The notes: generated by a model not told the origin, from the sequence alone. DNA of 64,000 bases from Atherinomorus stipes (GCA_023101725.1 JALJCO010000171.1:62001-126000), one strand, 5' to 3'. Counted from the first letter of the stretch, positions 1 through 9,616 are shown. Numbers and translations are program-made.

Positions 1-855
1 TCCATCTGGCCCATACCATTACCCCACCTCCACCTTGCTGGCGTCTGAGTGGGACTGGAGCTCTCTGGCCTTTACCGATCCAGCCACGGGCCCATCCATC
101 TGGCCCATACCAGTACCCCACCTCCACTTTGCTGGCGTCTGAGTGGGACTGGACCTCTCTGGCCTTTACCGATCCAGCCACGGGCCCATCCATCTGGCCC
201 ATACCAGTACCCCACCTCCACCTTGCTGGCGTCTGAGTGGGACTGGAGCTCTCTGGCCTTTACCGATCCAGCCACGTGCCCATCCATCTGGCCCATACCA
301 TTACCCCACCTCCACCTTGCTGGCGTCTGAGTGGGACTGGAGCTCTCTGGCCTTTACCGATCCAGCCACGGGCCCATCCATCTGGCCCATACCATTACCC
401 CACCTCCACCTTGCTGGCGTCTGAGTGGGACTGGAGCTCTCTGGCCTTTACCGATCCAGCCACGGGCCCATCCATCTGGCCCATACCAGTACCCCACCTC
501 CACCTTGCTGGCGTCTGAGTGGGACTGGAGCTCTCTGGCCTTTACCGATCCAGCCACGGGCCCATCCATCTGGCCCATACCAGTACCCCACCTCCACCTT
601 GCTGGCGTCTGAGTGGGACTGGAGCTCTCTGTCCTTTACTGATCCAGCCACGGGCCCATCCATCTGGCCCATACCAGTACCCCACCTCCACCTTGCTGGC
701 GTCTGAGTGGGACTGGAGCTCTCTGGCCTTTACCGATCCAGCCACGGGCCCATCCATCTGGCCCATACCAGTACCCCACCTCCACCTTGCTGGCGTCTGA
801 GTGGGACTGGAGCTCTCTGGCCTTTACCGATCCAGCCACGGGCCCATCCATCTGC
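1..855. repeat. 94-bp minisatellite derived from Tc1 transposase coding sequence
   Basis: The marker GAGTGGGACTGG recurs nine times (47, 141, 235, 329, 423, 517, 611, 705, 799), exactly 94 bp apart, with few substitutions. On the minus strand each unit encodes a piece of the transposase catalytic domain (DGWARGWIGKGQRAPVPLRR, then GGGGVLVWA). The flank at 855-1468 is the matching upstream part of the same transposase. As 94 is not a multiple of 3, the copies are out of frame with one another, so the roughly 75-93-residue ORFs here are not genes. The array runs off the left edge. Confidence 0.95.
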
Positions 856-1468
856 CCATCAAGACTCACTCTCATTTCATCAGTCCATAAAACCTTAGAA
901 AATCAGTCTGAGATATTTCTTGGCCCAGTCTTGACGTTTCAGCTTGTGTGTCTTGTTCAGTGGTGGTGGTTTTTCAGCCTTTCTTACCTTGGCCATGTCT
1001 GAGTATTGCACACCTTGTGCTTTTGGGCACTCCAGTGATGTTGCAGCTCTGAAGTATGGCAAAACTGCTGGCAAGTGGCATCTTGGCAGCTGCACGCTTG
1101 ACTTTTCTTAGTTCATGGGCAGTTATTTTACGCCTTGGTTTTTCCACGTTTCTTGCAACCCTGTTGACTATTTTGAATGAAACGATTGATTGTTGGATGA
1201 TCACGCTTCAGAAGCTTGGACATTTTAAGAGTGCTGCATCCCTCTGCAAGATGTCTCACTATTGCCTAATAATTGTGTTTGCCTAATACACCTGACATAG
1301 GGTGATGATGTCATTAGACCACACCCCTTCTCATTACAGAGATGCACAGCACCTGATATGCTTAATTGGTAGTAGGCTTTGGGGCTATACAGTTTGGAGT
1401 AAGACAACATGCATAAAGAGGATGATGTGGTCAAAATACTCATTTGCCTAATAATTCTGCACTCCCTG
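1..1468 (-). mobile_element. Tc1/mariner-type DNA transposon, 5' part, broken
   Basis: The element's 5' terminus is at 1468, next to a TA dinucleotide (1469-1470), the Tc1 target. The terminal sequence CCTAATAATTCTGCACTCCC has a partial internal copy near 1264-1288, as in Tc1-like inverted/direct repeats. Transposase is read on the minus strand in shifted pieces. An N-terminal helix-turn-helix region lies at about 1260-1056 (VEKPRRKITAHELRKVKRAA). A linker lies at about 1095-895 (NKTHKLKRQDWAKKY). The start of the catalytic region is at about 875 (MRVSLDG). The usual N-terminal Met segment is missing and at least one frameshift is present, so it is a pseudogene. The catalytic segment then dissolves into the 94-bp array, and the rest of the element lies left of the window. 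The family is one I recognise from fish genomes; the exact subfamily is not determined. Confidence 0.85.
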
Positions 1469-1477
1469 TAGTACTTG

Positions 1478-1716
1478 TCATTCGTTCATTCTACTTTAAG
1501 TATTGGTGAAATGAAGGACTTTTACTGCAGATAACGTCTTCTATAGTGACTACCCCGTTTCCACCATGATACTGGATGTCTACTGAAGGGCGACTCAGCG
1601 TAACATCTTCCGAAGGACTCAAAGTGATGCAGAAACTTTACCGGTGAGTAAATGCAAGTATAACCTCCTAGAAATAAGGTCGAGGTTGGAAACAAAGACA
1701 CTTGTCCTTTAAATGG
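1478..1716. repeat. Dispersed foldback-type repeat, copy A
   Basis: This segment shares several blocks with 24440-24960 (in inverse orientation there) and, more weakly, with 4450-4677: TTTACTGCAGATAA, CTCAAAGTGATGCAGAAAC, CCTAGAAATAAGGTC and GAGGTTGGAAA. It ends near CCTTTAA, like the termini of the other copies. No coding capacity is seen. It is probably a non-autonomous element; the superfamily is not determined. Confidence 0.65.
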
Positions 1717-2150
1717 CAGGAAGTAGCTTCATTTCATCCAGATGTGTGTGTGACGTGTGTGTGTATACAGGCCTGTAATGATGTGTGTGAACATCCTGTT
1801 ACTCTGTATCATTATGGGATGTGTATTCTATGATCTATGGGAAGGCTTTTATCATCTGATGACGGAAAGATCAACTAAACTTTATCTAAAATGGTTGCAA
1901 CTAATGATCAGTGTTTCAATCCCACTGGAGGATGCAGGTGAGGAGACGAGGATGTGGAGACGAGGATGTGGAGACGAGGACGTGGAGACAAGGATGTGTA
2001 GCTGGCAGTGGGACAAATACTGGTTTCCATTTGTGGTGGCTGTAACGAGGGATAAGATTAAAAACTTCCTGGACCAGGACAGTCTCCTAGTTTTTCCTGT
2101 CTTTATGATTGAACTTGTTTTCAGTCATTTAAATGTCTCCATGTTTGAAA
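1717..2150. other. Unassigned sequence downstream of il16
   Basis: No recognisable gene or element. A short run of GAGACGAGGATGTG-like repeats lies at about 1938-2000. The plus-strand ORF 1757-2641 starts here but owes its length to the stop-free 20-bp array, so it is not accepted as a gene. Part of the stretch could be il16 3' UTR. Confidence 0.5.
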
Positions 2151-2490
2151 GCGGCGTTCCACGTCTCGCTGCGGCGTTCCTCGTCCCGCTGCGGCGTTCC
2201 TCGTCCCGCTGCGGCGTTCCTCGTCTCGCTGCGGCGTTCCTCGTCCCGCTGCGGCGTTCCACGTCCCGCTGCGGCGTTCCACGTCTCGCTGCGGCGTTCC
2301 ACGTCTCGCTGCGGCGTTCCTCGTCTTGCTGCGGCGTTCCTCGTCCCGCTGCGGCGTTCCTCGTCCCGCTGCGGCGTTCCTCGTCCCGCTGCGGCGTTCC
2401 ACGTCTCGCTGCGGCGTTCCACGTCTCGCTGCGGCGTTCCTCGTCTCGCTGCGGCGTTCCTCGTCTTGCTGCGGCGTTCCTCGTCCCGCT
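2151..2490. repeat. 20-bp minisatellite, 17 copies
   Basis: GCGGCGTTCC recurs every 20 bp from 2151 to 2471, alternating with TCGTCCCGCT-type halves that vary mainly C/T and A/T (TCGTC versus ACGTC). The unit has no stop codon in any of the six frames, so overlapping ORFs of 68-132 residues appear on both strands; these are artefacts. It lies about 200 bp beyond the il16 stop codon, in likely 3' UTR or just downstream. Confidence 0.95.
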
Positions 2491-2585
2491 GCTTCTGCTG
2501 AAGCTGGAAAGATTTGGCTTCACAGGAAGTGAGAGAAAGTGGCAGCAGAAGAAAAGTCAGAGTAAAGTTGATGTTGTCGGGTCCT

Positions 2586-2762
2586 CAGTCTGCGTGGCCC
2601 TGCCGCCCCCTGATGACGACGGTGACTGGCCCTTCAGGTAAACTCAGTGGGCGTGGCCCTGCCGCCCCCTGATGACGACGGTGACTGGCCCTTCAGGTAA
2701 ACTCAGTGGGCGTGGCCCTGCCGCCCCCTGATGACGACGGTGACGGGCCCTTCAGGTAAACC
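2586..2762. repeat. 59-bp tandem triplication across the il16 stop codon
   Basis: Three nearly identical 59-bp units start at 2586, 2645 and 2704 (marker CTGCCGCCCCCTGATGACGA). On the minus strand the first unit encountered (2704-2762) encodes the last il16 residues ([17 protein letters not shown]) and supplies the stop at 2703-2705. The other two units are downstream copies of the same coding end. Only one substitution distinguishes the copies (GACGGG versus GACTGG), so the triplication is recent. Confidence 0.95.
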
Positions 2763-2869
2763 CTTGATCACGTTCCACGCCTCGAACCGGCTCATGTCCT
2801 GCAGACTGACCCCCTGGACCAGCAGAACCTCGTCACCACACGTTAAACCACTCTGTTCTGCTGCTCCTC
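2703..2869 (-). CDS. il16: il16 terminal coding exon: second half of last PDZ domain
   Basis: The exon starts after an acceptor CTCAG (AG at 2870-2871 on the minus strand) and continues the split Gly codon. It encodes [20 protein letters not shown], then the helix region [16 protein letters not shown] and a final strand [12 protein letters not shown] before TGA at 2705-2703. These match the end of the last IL-16 PDZ domain, including the FEAWN-IK block. The tail after the last strand is only a few residues long, shorter than in human IL-16. The stop lies inside the 59-bp triplicated unit. In mammals this exon encodes part of the secreted cytokine. Confidence 0.9.
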
Positions 2870-2955
2870 CTGAGATGCAGAAACAAACTCGGCTCAGCAT
2901 CAATCCTCCTTTCAGTCCCCCCCCCTAAATCCACTGAAGTTCACGACCAGCGTAC

Positions 2956-3084
2956 CTTTATAGATCCTGTTGATGATTAGAGGCCGGTCTCCGTGGATCG
3001 AGCCCTTCCCTCCCTCCAGAGTGAAGCCGACCCCCCCAGCATCTTTCTGCAGCTGCACACTCACCGGGGGCCGCGACTCCTCCG
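2956..3084 (-). CDS. il16: il16 exon: first half of last PDZ domain (GVGF loop)
   Basis: Bounded by acceptor CTTCCAG and donor GTACGC; 129 bp, phase 1 to 1. It encodes [20 protein letters not shown], then [20 protein letters not shown] and YKG. GVGF is the carboxylate-binding loop of the PDZ fold, and EGGKGS-HGD-PL-INRI is highly characteristic of the IL-16 C-terminal PDZ domain. The intron to the terminal exon is only 86 bp. The residues before the PDZ fold would hold the N terminus of a mature cytokine if processing is conserved. Confidence 0.92.
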
Positions 3085-3401
3085 CTGGAAGATGGATGCA
3101 GGTTAGAAACTGAGTTTTATTTAAAGGCATATAAACATGCCCCCCCCCCGCAGTCCCCTGAGTTTGACCAGTGGGCAGAAGCGTTTTCTAAACGACCCAG
3201 TCATGAATCTGGAAGCACTGACTTTAGCTTAGCTTAGCATAGTTGCTGTAATCTGGTGGTTCCAGCTAGCATCACTTGGTGAGAGTGAACTCATTAACTG
3301 GAGATTTTTTCCAATTACGTTTCGTGATCCGCACATTCTGATCGAGTACAAACGAGAAGCTGATTTCACATCAAAGGACTGACTCGGCGGCGTTCAGTAG
3401 G

Positions 3402-3576
3402 AGAACTATGTGCTGCAGAAGTACCGGCCAATCACAGGGAAGCACCGCAGATAGCAGCAGCATCCGGTAGCAACCATGTTTACGGACGATGGGGAAGCTG
3501 CATGCGTGCTGCCTTTGCTACTATCCACGTGCTTTCCTGTGATTGGCCGGTACTTCTGCAGCATATAGTTACCTCT
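3402..3576. mobile_element. Short palindromic MITE in il16 intron
   Basis: The arms at about 3405-3443 and 3533-3571 are inverted copies (TGCTGCAGAAGTACCGGCCA on the left, its complement on the right), with partial self-complementarity continuing inward. It could fold almost end to end. It sits 69 bp from the exon at 3651 and 318 bp from the exon at 3084. No coding capacity, and the target duplication is not clear. Confidence 0.75.
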
Positions 3577-3650
3577 ATTACTGAGTTGAGGCTCAGTTTC
3601 ACCCGGGGGGCACATGCCTTTAAGCAGTGTTGGTCTGACTAGAAACCCAC

Positions 3651-3882
3651 CTGCAGAGCGGGGGTCCTCTTCTCTGCTGCCCCCCCCCTCTCTGACCTCC
3701 ATCTCCGGCCTCTTGCAGACGACGACCACGGCCAGCTTGGGGCTGCGGGCCTGACGCAGAGCGGCGGTGGCATCCATGTGTGTGGCGCCGCGCAGCGTCT
3801 GTCCGTTTATGGACAAGACTTCGTCTCCTTTCTGGATGGTTCCCTCCTGATCCGCCAGGCCGCTGGGGAACACCTTGTAGAC
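3651..3882 (-). CDS. il16: il16 exon: second half of penultimate PDZ domain plus linker
   Basis: Acceptor CGTCCAG and donor GTGGGT; 232 bp, phase 0 to 1. It encodes VYKVFPSGLADQEGTIQKGD, EVLSINGQTLRGATHMDA, then a strand LAVVVVCKR, completing the PDZ domain whose GLGF loop is in the preceding exon. The block GLA-QEGTIQKG-EVLSING is diagnostic of IL-16. A charged linker follows (EMEVREGGGSREEDPRSA). Mammalian pro-IL-16 is cut by caspase-3 in this linker; here the nearest candidate is an EED with Pro after it, a poor caspase context, so processing may differ. Confidence 0.93.
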
Positions 3883-4189
3883 CTGGACGTGGCAGAGGTG
3901 GAGGGTCATTTTGGTCAGGGCTGGAAGCTGGAGGACATGAAGAGTCCAACAAACTCCACATCTGCATCTTTACATGTGCTTATTGCTTCACCTGGAAACA
4001 GGAGCAACAGCTGAAGCTCACAGATTGTCACATAGCACACCAGTAAATCACCAAACACCCTGCTGGGGGACGTCCCTGATGCTCTTTATGCTCCATGTCT
4101 AACGACCTGATGTTATGAGTTTAATGTTTCCTCTGCATAATTTGTATTTTTTCCCGCTATGCAGGTTTTTCTGATCTGAATCTGTAGTT

Positions 4190-4677
4190 ATTAAAGGGGA
4201 AGTTCATTTTTTTCAATCTGGACCTATTTTCCAGGTAAATGGTAAATGGACTGTACTTATACAGTCCCCCCCACCCCCACCCCCACCCCCCCCCCACGCG
4301 TCTTTATTTACAGACATTTTTACTGCAGTGGCTTTGATGACGTCACTATTATGTGACGCCATAACAAGTAAATGTCTGTAAATGAGGACGAATCCCCACA
4401 AAAAAGCCGCTTGGAGCTCACAGGGGGGTCCGACTAATGTTTGGTAACAAAACATTGGTGAAATGAAGGAGTTTGTGGCAGATAATGATTATTTAGAGGC
4501 TGTGCGAGGTTGCAGCATCACTTCTATTATATCGGACATACGCTGATCTGGAGTGGATCTAAATATCTGCTGAAGGAATTCAAGTTAAACCAAAGCTGTC
4601 TGGATGAGGAAAAAAATGTATTCCAGGCTAGAAAACAGATCCAGGTTGGAAAAAAAACCAAATTCCCCCTTAATAAA
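4190..4677. mobile_element. Non-autonomous element with imperfect inverted ends
   Basis: The left end (TTAAAGGGGAAGTTC, then TCTGGACCTATTTTCC) is the inverted match of the right end (about 4630-4677: GATCCAGGTTGG, then AATTCCCCCTTAA). Internal blocks at 4450-4500 match the dispersed repeats at 1478 and 24440. The interior has a C-rich run (about 4266-4296) and a fish-typical block GTAAATGGACTGTACTTATA. No ORF of interest. Confidence 0.6.
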
Positions 4678-5118
4678 TAGTCATTTGGGTCTTTATGTAG
4701 AACACTGTCAGCAAAGATTTCACTTCAATGCTTTATGAAATGAAAAATGCTTTGAATTTCGCTTTTGGTACGAATAATCTTGTAATAAGCTCGTACTTTT
4801 TTTTTTTTTTATAACAATATAACATTTATATGAAATGATAATATAACAAAAATCAGTCAGCCAGTCTTGTTCTTCAGGGTGATGCTGCTGCAGGAATGAA
4901 TTTCTGTATCTCTCCGTCCTACAATGAACCTGACGCAGCCTCCCACTGAACACACTCTGTTGATTCTTCACCGTGTTGTGGAGAGGAGGAAGAATCCTCC
5001 ATCATCTTCATCAGCTTGTGCAGCATTCTTTTCTGAACGATCAGCTCCAGCAGCTCCAGAGTTCTCCCCAGCACAGAACCAGCTTTCTTGATCAGCTTGT
5101 TTAGTTTCTTCAAGTCTC

Positions 5119-5166
5119 TGGTCCTGGTCCTGGTCCTGGTTCTGGTTCTGGTTCTGGTTCTGATGC
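5119..5166. repeat. 6-bp repeat inside the LINE
   Basis: About eight copies of TCCTGG/TTCTGG. On the minus strand it would encode an NQ/DQ dipeptide run in the LINE's C-terminal region. A related short duplication occurs at about 6040-6090 within RT. Confidence 0.85.
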
Positions 5167-6319
5167 TGCTGCCCCAGCATATGCGGCAAAGCTGATGTCA
5201 CTTTCCACAACAGACGTAGAAGATCTGCAACATCTTGGTGCAGACGTTGAATGATCTCAGCTTCCTTAAGAAGTAGAGTCTGCTCTGACCTTTCTTGTAG
5301 ATGTAGTCACTGTTGCATTTCCAATCGAGTCTGTTGTCCAGCTGAACTCCAGGTATTTGTAGTTCTCCACCACCTCCACCTCCTCTTCCAGGATGTAGAC
5401 AGGACTATGCTGCTTATTCTTGCTCCTCCTGAAGTCAACAATCATCTCTTTAGTCTTGCTGGTATTTAAGATGAGCTGATTGTTACCATTTCACAAACTG
5501 ACTGACCAGTTCCCTGTACTCGGCTTCTTGTCCATCACTGATACACCCCACAACTGCAGAGTCATCAGAGTATTTCTGCAGATGACAGGATCAGAGTTGT
5601 ACTGGAAGTCTGAGGTGTACAGTGTAAAGAGGAATGGTGAGAGTACAGTCCCTTGTGGTGCTCCAGTGCTGCTGATCACCATCTCAGACACACAACCTTT
5701 CAGTCTCACAAACTGTGGTCTGTTTGTGAGGTAGTCGTAAATCCAGGTGGTTGTGGAGGATCCACCTGGAAGTTATGGAGCTTCTCACATAGCAAAGCAG
5801 CTGAATAGTATTAAAGGCACTTGAAAAATCAAAGAACATGACCCTCAAAGTGCTGCCTGACTGGTCCAGATGAGAGTGGGCTCTCTGAAGCAGGAAGATG
5901 ATGGCGTCTTCAACCCCAAGCCCATTACGATATGCGAACTGTAATGGGTCCTGAAAGGTGTTCACTTGCTTGTTGAGGTGAGCCAGTAAGAGTCTCTCCA
6001 GGACTTTCATGATGTGAGATGTCAGAGCAACTGGTCTGTAGTCATCTGGTTCTGGTCCTGGTCCTGGTTCTGGTCTGTAGTCATCTGGTTCAGCTGGTTG
6101 TGGTTTTTTAGGGACAGGAACAAGACAGGATGTTTTCCACAGCACAGGAACTCTGTTCTGTCTCAGGCTGGTGTTAAAAAGGTGCTGGAGAACCGGACAT
6201 AGTTGTTCTGAACAGGTCTGGAGAACTCTGGGACTGACACCATCTGGACCTGCAGCCTTGTTCCGGTTCAGTTTCTCCAGTTGGTTCTGAACCTAGTCAC
6301 AGGAGACAGTCAGGCCGGA

Positions 6320-6649
6320 GGTGGAGACAGAGGAGGTCTCAGGATGTCCTGATGTGGAGACAGAGGAGGTCTCAGGATGTCCTGATGTGGAGACAGAGGA
6401 GGTCTCAGGATGTCCTGATGTGGAGACAGAGGAGGTCTCAGGATGTCCTGATGTGGAGACAGAGGGGGTCTCAGGATGTCCTGATGTGGAGACAGAGGAG
6501 GTCTCAGGATGTCCTGATGTGGAGACAGAGGAGGTCTCAGGATGTCCTGATGTGGAGACAGAAGAGGTCTCAGGATGTCCTGATGTGGAGACAGAGGAGG
6601 TCTCAGGATGTCCTTATGTGGAGACAGAGGAGGTCTCAGGATGTCCTGA
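6320..6649. repeat. 33-bp minisatellite inside the LINE linker, 10 copies
   Basis: GTGGAGACAGAGG recurs at 6320, 6353, 6386, 6419, 6452 and on to 6617, every 33 bp, nearly identical. In one minus-strand frame each unit encodes the 11 residues GHPETSSVSTS, consistent with amplification of a Ser/Thr-rich linker between the pre-RT region (up to about 6790) and RT (from about 6300). The plus-strand ORFs of 110 and 152 residues across it are artefacts. Confidence 0.95.
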
Positions 6650-7146
6650 TGTGGAGGGAGATGAGGCTGTGTTCAGGTCCATGACTGAGGTGCAGGGTGA
6701 CAGAGTGGAGGTGGGACAGGAAAGCTGGGGGCTCATGGAGGGTTGTGGTGTGTTGGGTTGTCGGCAGGGGGGGAACTGAACCTATTGAAGAACATGTTCA
6801 GTTCGTTAGCTCTGTCCAGACCTCCGTCAGTCTGGTCCCCCTTTAACTTGAAGCCAGTGATCTTCTTCATTCCCGACCACACATCCCTCACGTTGTTCTG
6901 CTGGAGCTGCTCTCCAACTTCTTCCTGTCGTCCTCCTTCACTTCTTAGTCTGTATTTTCAGTTGTTTTTGTGTGGTCTTCAGTAACTCCCTGTCTCCATC
7001 CCTGAAAGCTTTCTTTTTGATGTTCAGCAGCTTTTTCAGGTCACTGGTGATCCAGGGTTTGTTATTGGGGAAGCACCTCACTGTTCTTGTTGGAACGATG
7101 CTGTCCACACAGAAGTTTATGTAATCTGTCACACACTCAGACATGG

Positions 7147-8035
7147 CGTTGACGTCATCTCATCATTTTCTGGTCCCAACGTTGCCCTGATCAGAGCAAA
7201 TAACCTGATATTTCACAATATCTCCCAGATTAGTCATTAACTCTCAGCAACACCACAGCTGTCTCTGTTAGCATTAGCTAGCATGAGAACGTTATGTGGT
7301 GCCTCATGTTCGGGAGCATAGATACGTGAAATAAAGTGTCAGATTAATGAGTGTTCACCATAATTTACCGTGTTTTTGTTGTTGGGGATTAAATCCGATG
7401 TTTTCTCCACCATGGCAACAAGTTATTCCTCCTCTGCTCTGATTGGCCGATATTCCTCCCCGATACAAACACACTGACATCAGTGGACTGAGCAGCACCG
7501 TCCACTTTTGTCACAGACGGTAGAAATCTTCATTAAATAAATGTCCGTGATCGTCTTCTTCACTTATTACCACATTAAAGTTTCCTCTGATGTTCCACTA
7601 AGGAAAGCGCAAGATCTTCCAGATTTCCTCCATGTTCTTAAGAAAATGGTCTGATTCTCATCTGCTATAACTACACATGTACAGAAAGGCTCCCCAAGCA
7701 ATGGTGGACGGTCTGCTGGCAGCGTTTAGCTGGATTACTCTGTACGTTATAGTTTATTTGATCCTATGTTTACTTTCATCTCAAGTAATCAATAAATGTT
7801 TGGCATATATTTTAACTGCTTGTTATTGGGTTTTCGTTTGGAAAATTAAAGTCAACTCAACCAAGAACTCACGAAGGAGACTTCTGTGTACTGATTTATC
7901 TGACGATTTAAACTATATCACTGTTCCCCTCTTTGAGAGTAGTGCCCTGAAGATTATTCTTATTTATATCGTTAACGCTACACCAGTCAGTCATGTTTGT
8001 ATAGATTTGTGTAACCACATCAATGTTCAGCTTAC
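7147..8035. other. il16 intron sequence, no gene seen
   Basis: No domain or element recognised. The plus-strand ORF 7677-8141 has hydrophobic runs, but it overlaps the minus-strand il16 exon 8036-8137, resembles nothing known to me and is treated as chance. Confidence 0.55.
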
Positions 8036-8137
8036 TGTAAGAGCTTTGCTCTCCAGATCACATCCTCCAGCGATGGTGAAGCCGAGCCCAGCACCTTCCT
8101 CTTTATGCAGAATCACTACATGGATGTCAAGCAGTTG
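8036..8137 (-). CDS. il16: il16 exon: start of penultimate PDZ domain (GLGF loop)
   Basis: A 102-bp, phase 0-0 exon with acceptor TTCTCAG and donor GTAAGC. It encodes [20 protein letters not shown] followed by [14 protein letters not shown]. The block [12 protein letters not shown] is nearly identical to the corresponding stretch of mammalian IL-16. GLGF is the peptide-carboxylate binding loop. The opposite-strand ORF at 7677-8141 overlaps this exon and is not a gene. The 4.15-kb intron to the next exon contains a LINE and two short inverted-repeat elements. Confidence 0.93.
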
Positions 8138-8149
8138 CTGAGAATAGAA

Positions 8150-8403
8150 AAGCACAGTTCATCTTTACTACAGCCATATTAACACCATATCACAACCAGA
8201 CTGAACACAGATTACAACCTAACTACAGCTAGATCAAAGCCTGATTACAATTAGATTACAAGCAAATTAAGACCAAATAACCACCAGATTACATTATTCC
8301 AGCCAGATTAAAGATTTCAACCATATCTCAGCCATTTTACAGCTTAATCACAAGATTAAGATTACAGATATAGTCAGATTACAACCAGACTGCAACCAGA
8401 TCC
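8150..8403. repeat. Degenerate ATTACAACCAG-type repeat, left part
   Basis: Loose repeats of AGATTACAACC and variants. The same type resumes at about 9350-9405 on the other side of the hAT-like element 8412-9341, showing that one tract was split by that insertion. Confidence 0.7.
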
Positions 8404-8411
8404 CAACCTAG

Positions 8412-9341
8412 TAGGACTGGGAAATTTGGTGATATACTGAGCACTTCACCTTGGTAACGATAACTGGTTACAGACTGGATGGGGTGGAGTCATGTGACCA
8501 CAGACGGTACATGGAGCTCAGCGTCTTAAAGGAATAGTACACCCACAGAATAATGGTCCTTCATCTTCTCCTCATCCTCATGCTGAGCAAGACTCTGGAG
8601 TTGTTTCCCCCCAACTTTCATATAATGGAGTTCACCGGGGTCCGAGCCAAAAAGGTCCATAAAAGTCCACAAAAAACTTGTCAATATTCCCCCATACTGC
8701 TCGTCCAATGTAATCCAAGTGTCCTGAGTGGGTAGCATCCAGAATTCACACGAAATAACACCATTTAGTACATTTTTATAGTCTAAACAGGAGAACATCT
8801 AGCTGCCGTGAAGTGCGTCCATGCGAGTTCACGACACTACTGAAGAGGTGGCAGACAAGATCACACGTTCCCTCTTTCTTTGTTTCTTTTAAATCAATAT
8901 CCAGCCCCTCTTCTGTTTGTCTGCAGCTCGTTTGCTCTTAGCACAATGTAAACAGTGAATTTCTTCTTCTACGCTTGCATTATCAGCAAAGTAGGCTCTG
9001 AAAGCCACGGCTTCTGTAGTGTCGTGAACTCGCGTGAACACTAAATGATGTGGTTTCCAGTAAATTCTGGACGCTACCCACTCAGGACACTTGGATTACA
9101 TTGAACGAGCAGTATGGGGGAATATTGACAAGTTTTTGTGGACTTTTATGGACCTTTTTGGTTCAGTCGCTGGTGAACTCCATTATATGAAAGTTGGGAG
9201 AAAATGACCCCCCATCTCCAGCTGCATTTGAGATATTAAAAAAGTGCTCCAGATCACAGAGGACCAATGAACAACCAAAATTATGTAGGTTATTGCTGTT
9301 AATTTCTGTGTTGGTAAATTTCAGTAAATCGCCCAGCCCTA
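8412..9341. mobile_element. Non-autonomous hAT-type foldback element, 930 bp
   Basis: Termini are inverted: TAGGACTGGGAAATTTGGTGA on the left and TAGGGCTGGGCGATTTACTGA read inward from the right. The flanks are an 8-bp duplication with one mismatch (CAACCTAG 8404-8411, CCACCTAG 9342-9349), the hAT size. Inside, a second pair of long arms (about 8624-8731 and 9074-9184, sharing GGACACTTGGATTACATTG) can pair. No transposase. It lies in the il16 intron, 116 bp from the exon at 9457. Confidence 0.8.
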
Positions 9342-9456
9342 CCACCTAGTTATTGGATCACAACCATATCATAACCAGATTACAACCACATTACAGACAG
9401 ATCTTCCGGACAGATACAGATTTATTTTTCTGAAAACTGACGTGTTCTTGTTTTAC

Positions 9457-9616
9457 CTTGAGAGTGTCGTCATCTAAATTTCTGACTTCCTGGATCATCT
9501 TCTGGACCTCCTGTGAAGGGATGACTGAGATGACAGAGTGAGCCGAAGCTGAGGTGACGGGCGCTTCAGGTCCCTCTACGCCTCGTTCAATGGTACATTC
9601 CCTCAGAGCTGCAAGA
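9457..9616 (-). CDS. il16: il16 exon: conserved helical segment before PDZ domain
   Basis: A 160-bp exon, phase 2 to 0, with a pyrimidine-rich acceptor (CTGCCTCTCAG) and donor GTAAAA. It encodes LAALRECTIERG, then SVISVIPSQEVQKMIQEVR and DDDTLK. This matches the mammalian IL-16 stretch with SVIS-L-S-EE---I-EV and the TLK just before the PDZ exon. An acceptor 15 bp further upstream was considered but breaks the frame; the chosen one keeps phase with both neighbours. Confidence 0.9.

Larger units (their letters stand above)
4797..7146 (-). mobile_element. L2/CR1-like LINE, 5'-truncated, broken
   Basis: Minus-strand pieces follow the order of a LINE polymerase. First comes a pre-RT segment at about 7144-6940 (TVRCFPNNKPWITSDLKKLL). 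A Ser-rich linker with a 33-bp minisatellite follows. RT starts at about 6300-6145 (NKAAGPDGVSP, WKTSCLVPVPKKPQ). RT core runs about 6080-5690 (NDYRP-like motif, DPLQFAYRNGLGVEDAI, VMFFDFSSAFNTI). Next is 5690-5491 (STGAPQGTVLSPFLFTLYTS) and a C-terminal part to about 4890. Frameshifts and local duplications inactivate it. No endonuclease domain is visible, so it is 5'-truncated. The T-run at 4798-4811 may be the poly(A) end. Clade assignment is from motif memory. Confidence 0.8.

Noticed and set aside
1757..2641. 294-residue plus-strand ORF
   Set aside because: Its length depends on the 20-bp and 59-bp arrays; no domain; it runs antisense to the il16 3' end.
7677..8141. 154-residue plus-strand ORF with hydrophobic segments
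   Set aside because: It overlaps a well-supported il16 PDZ exon on the other strand and matches no known family.
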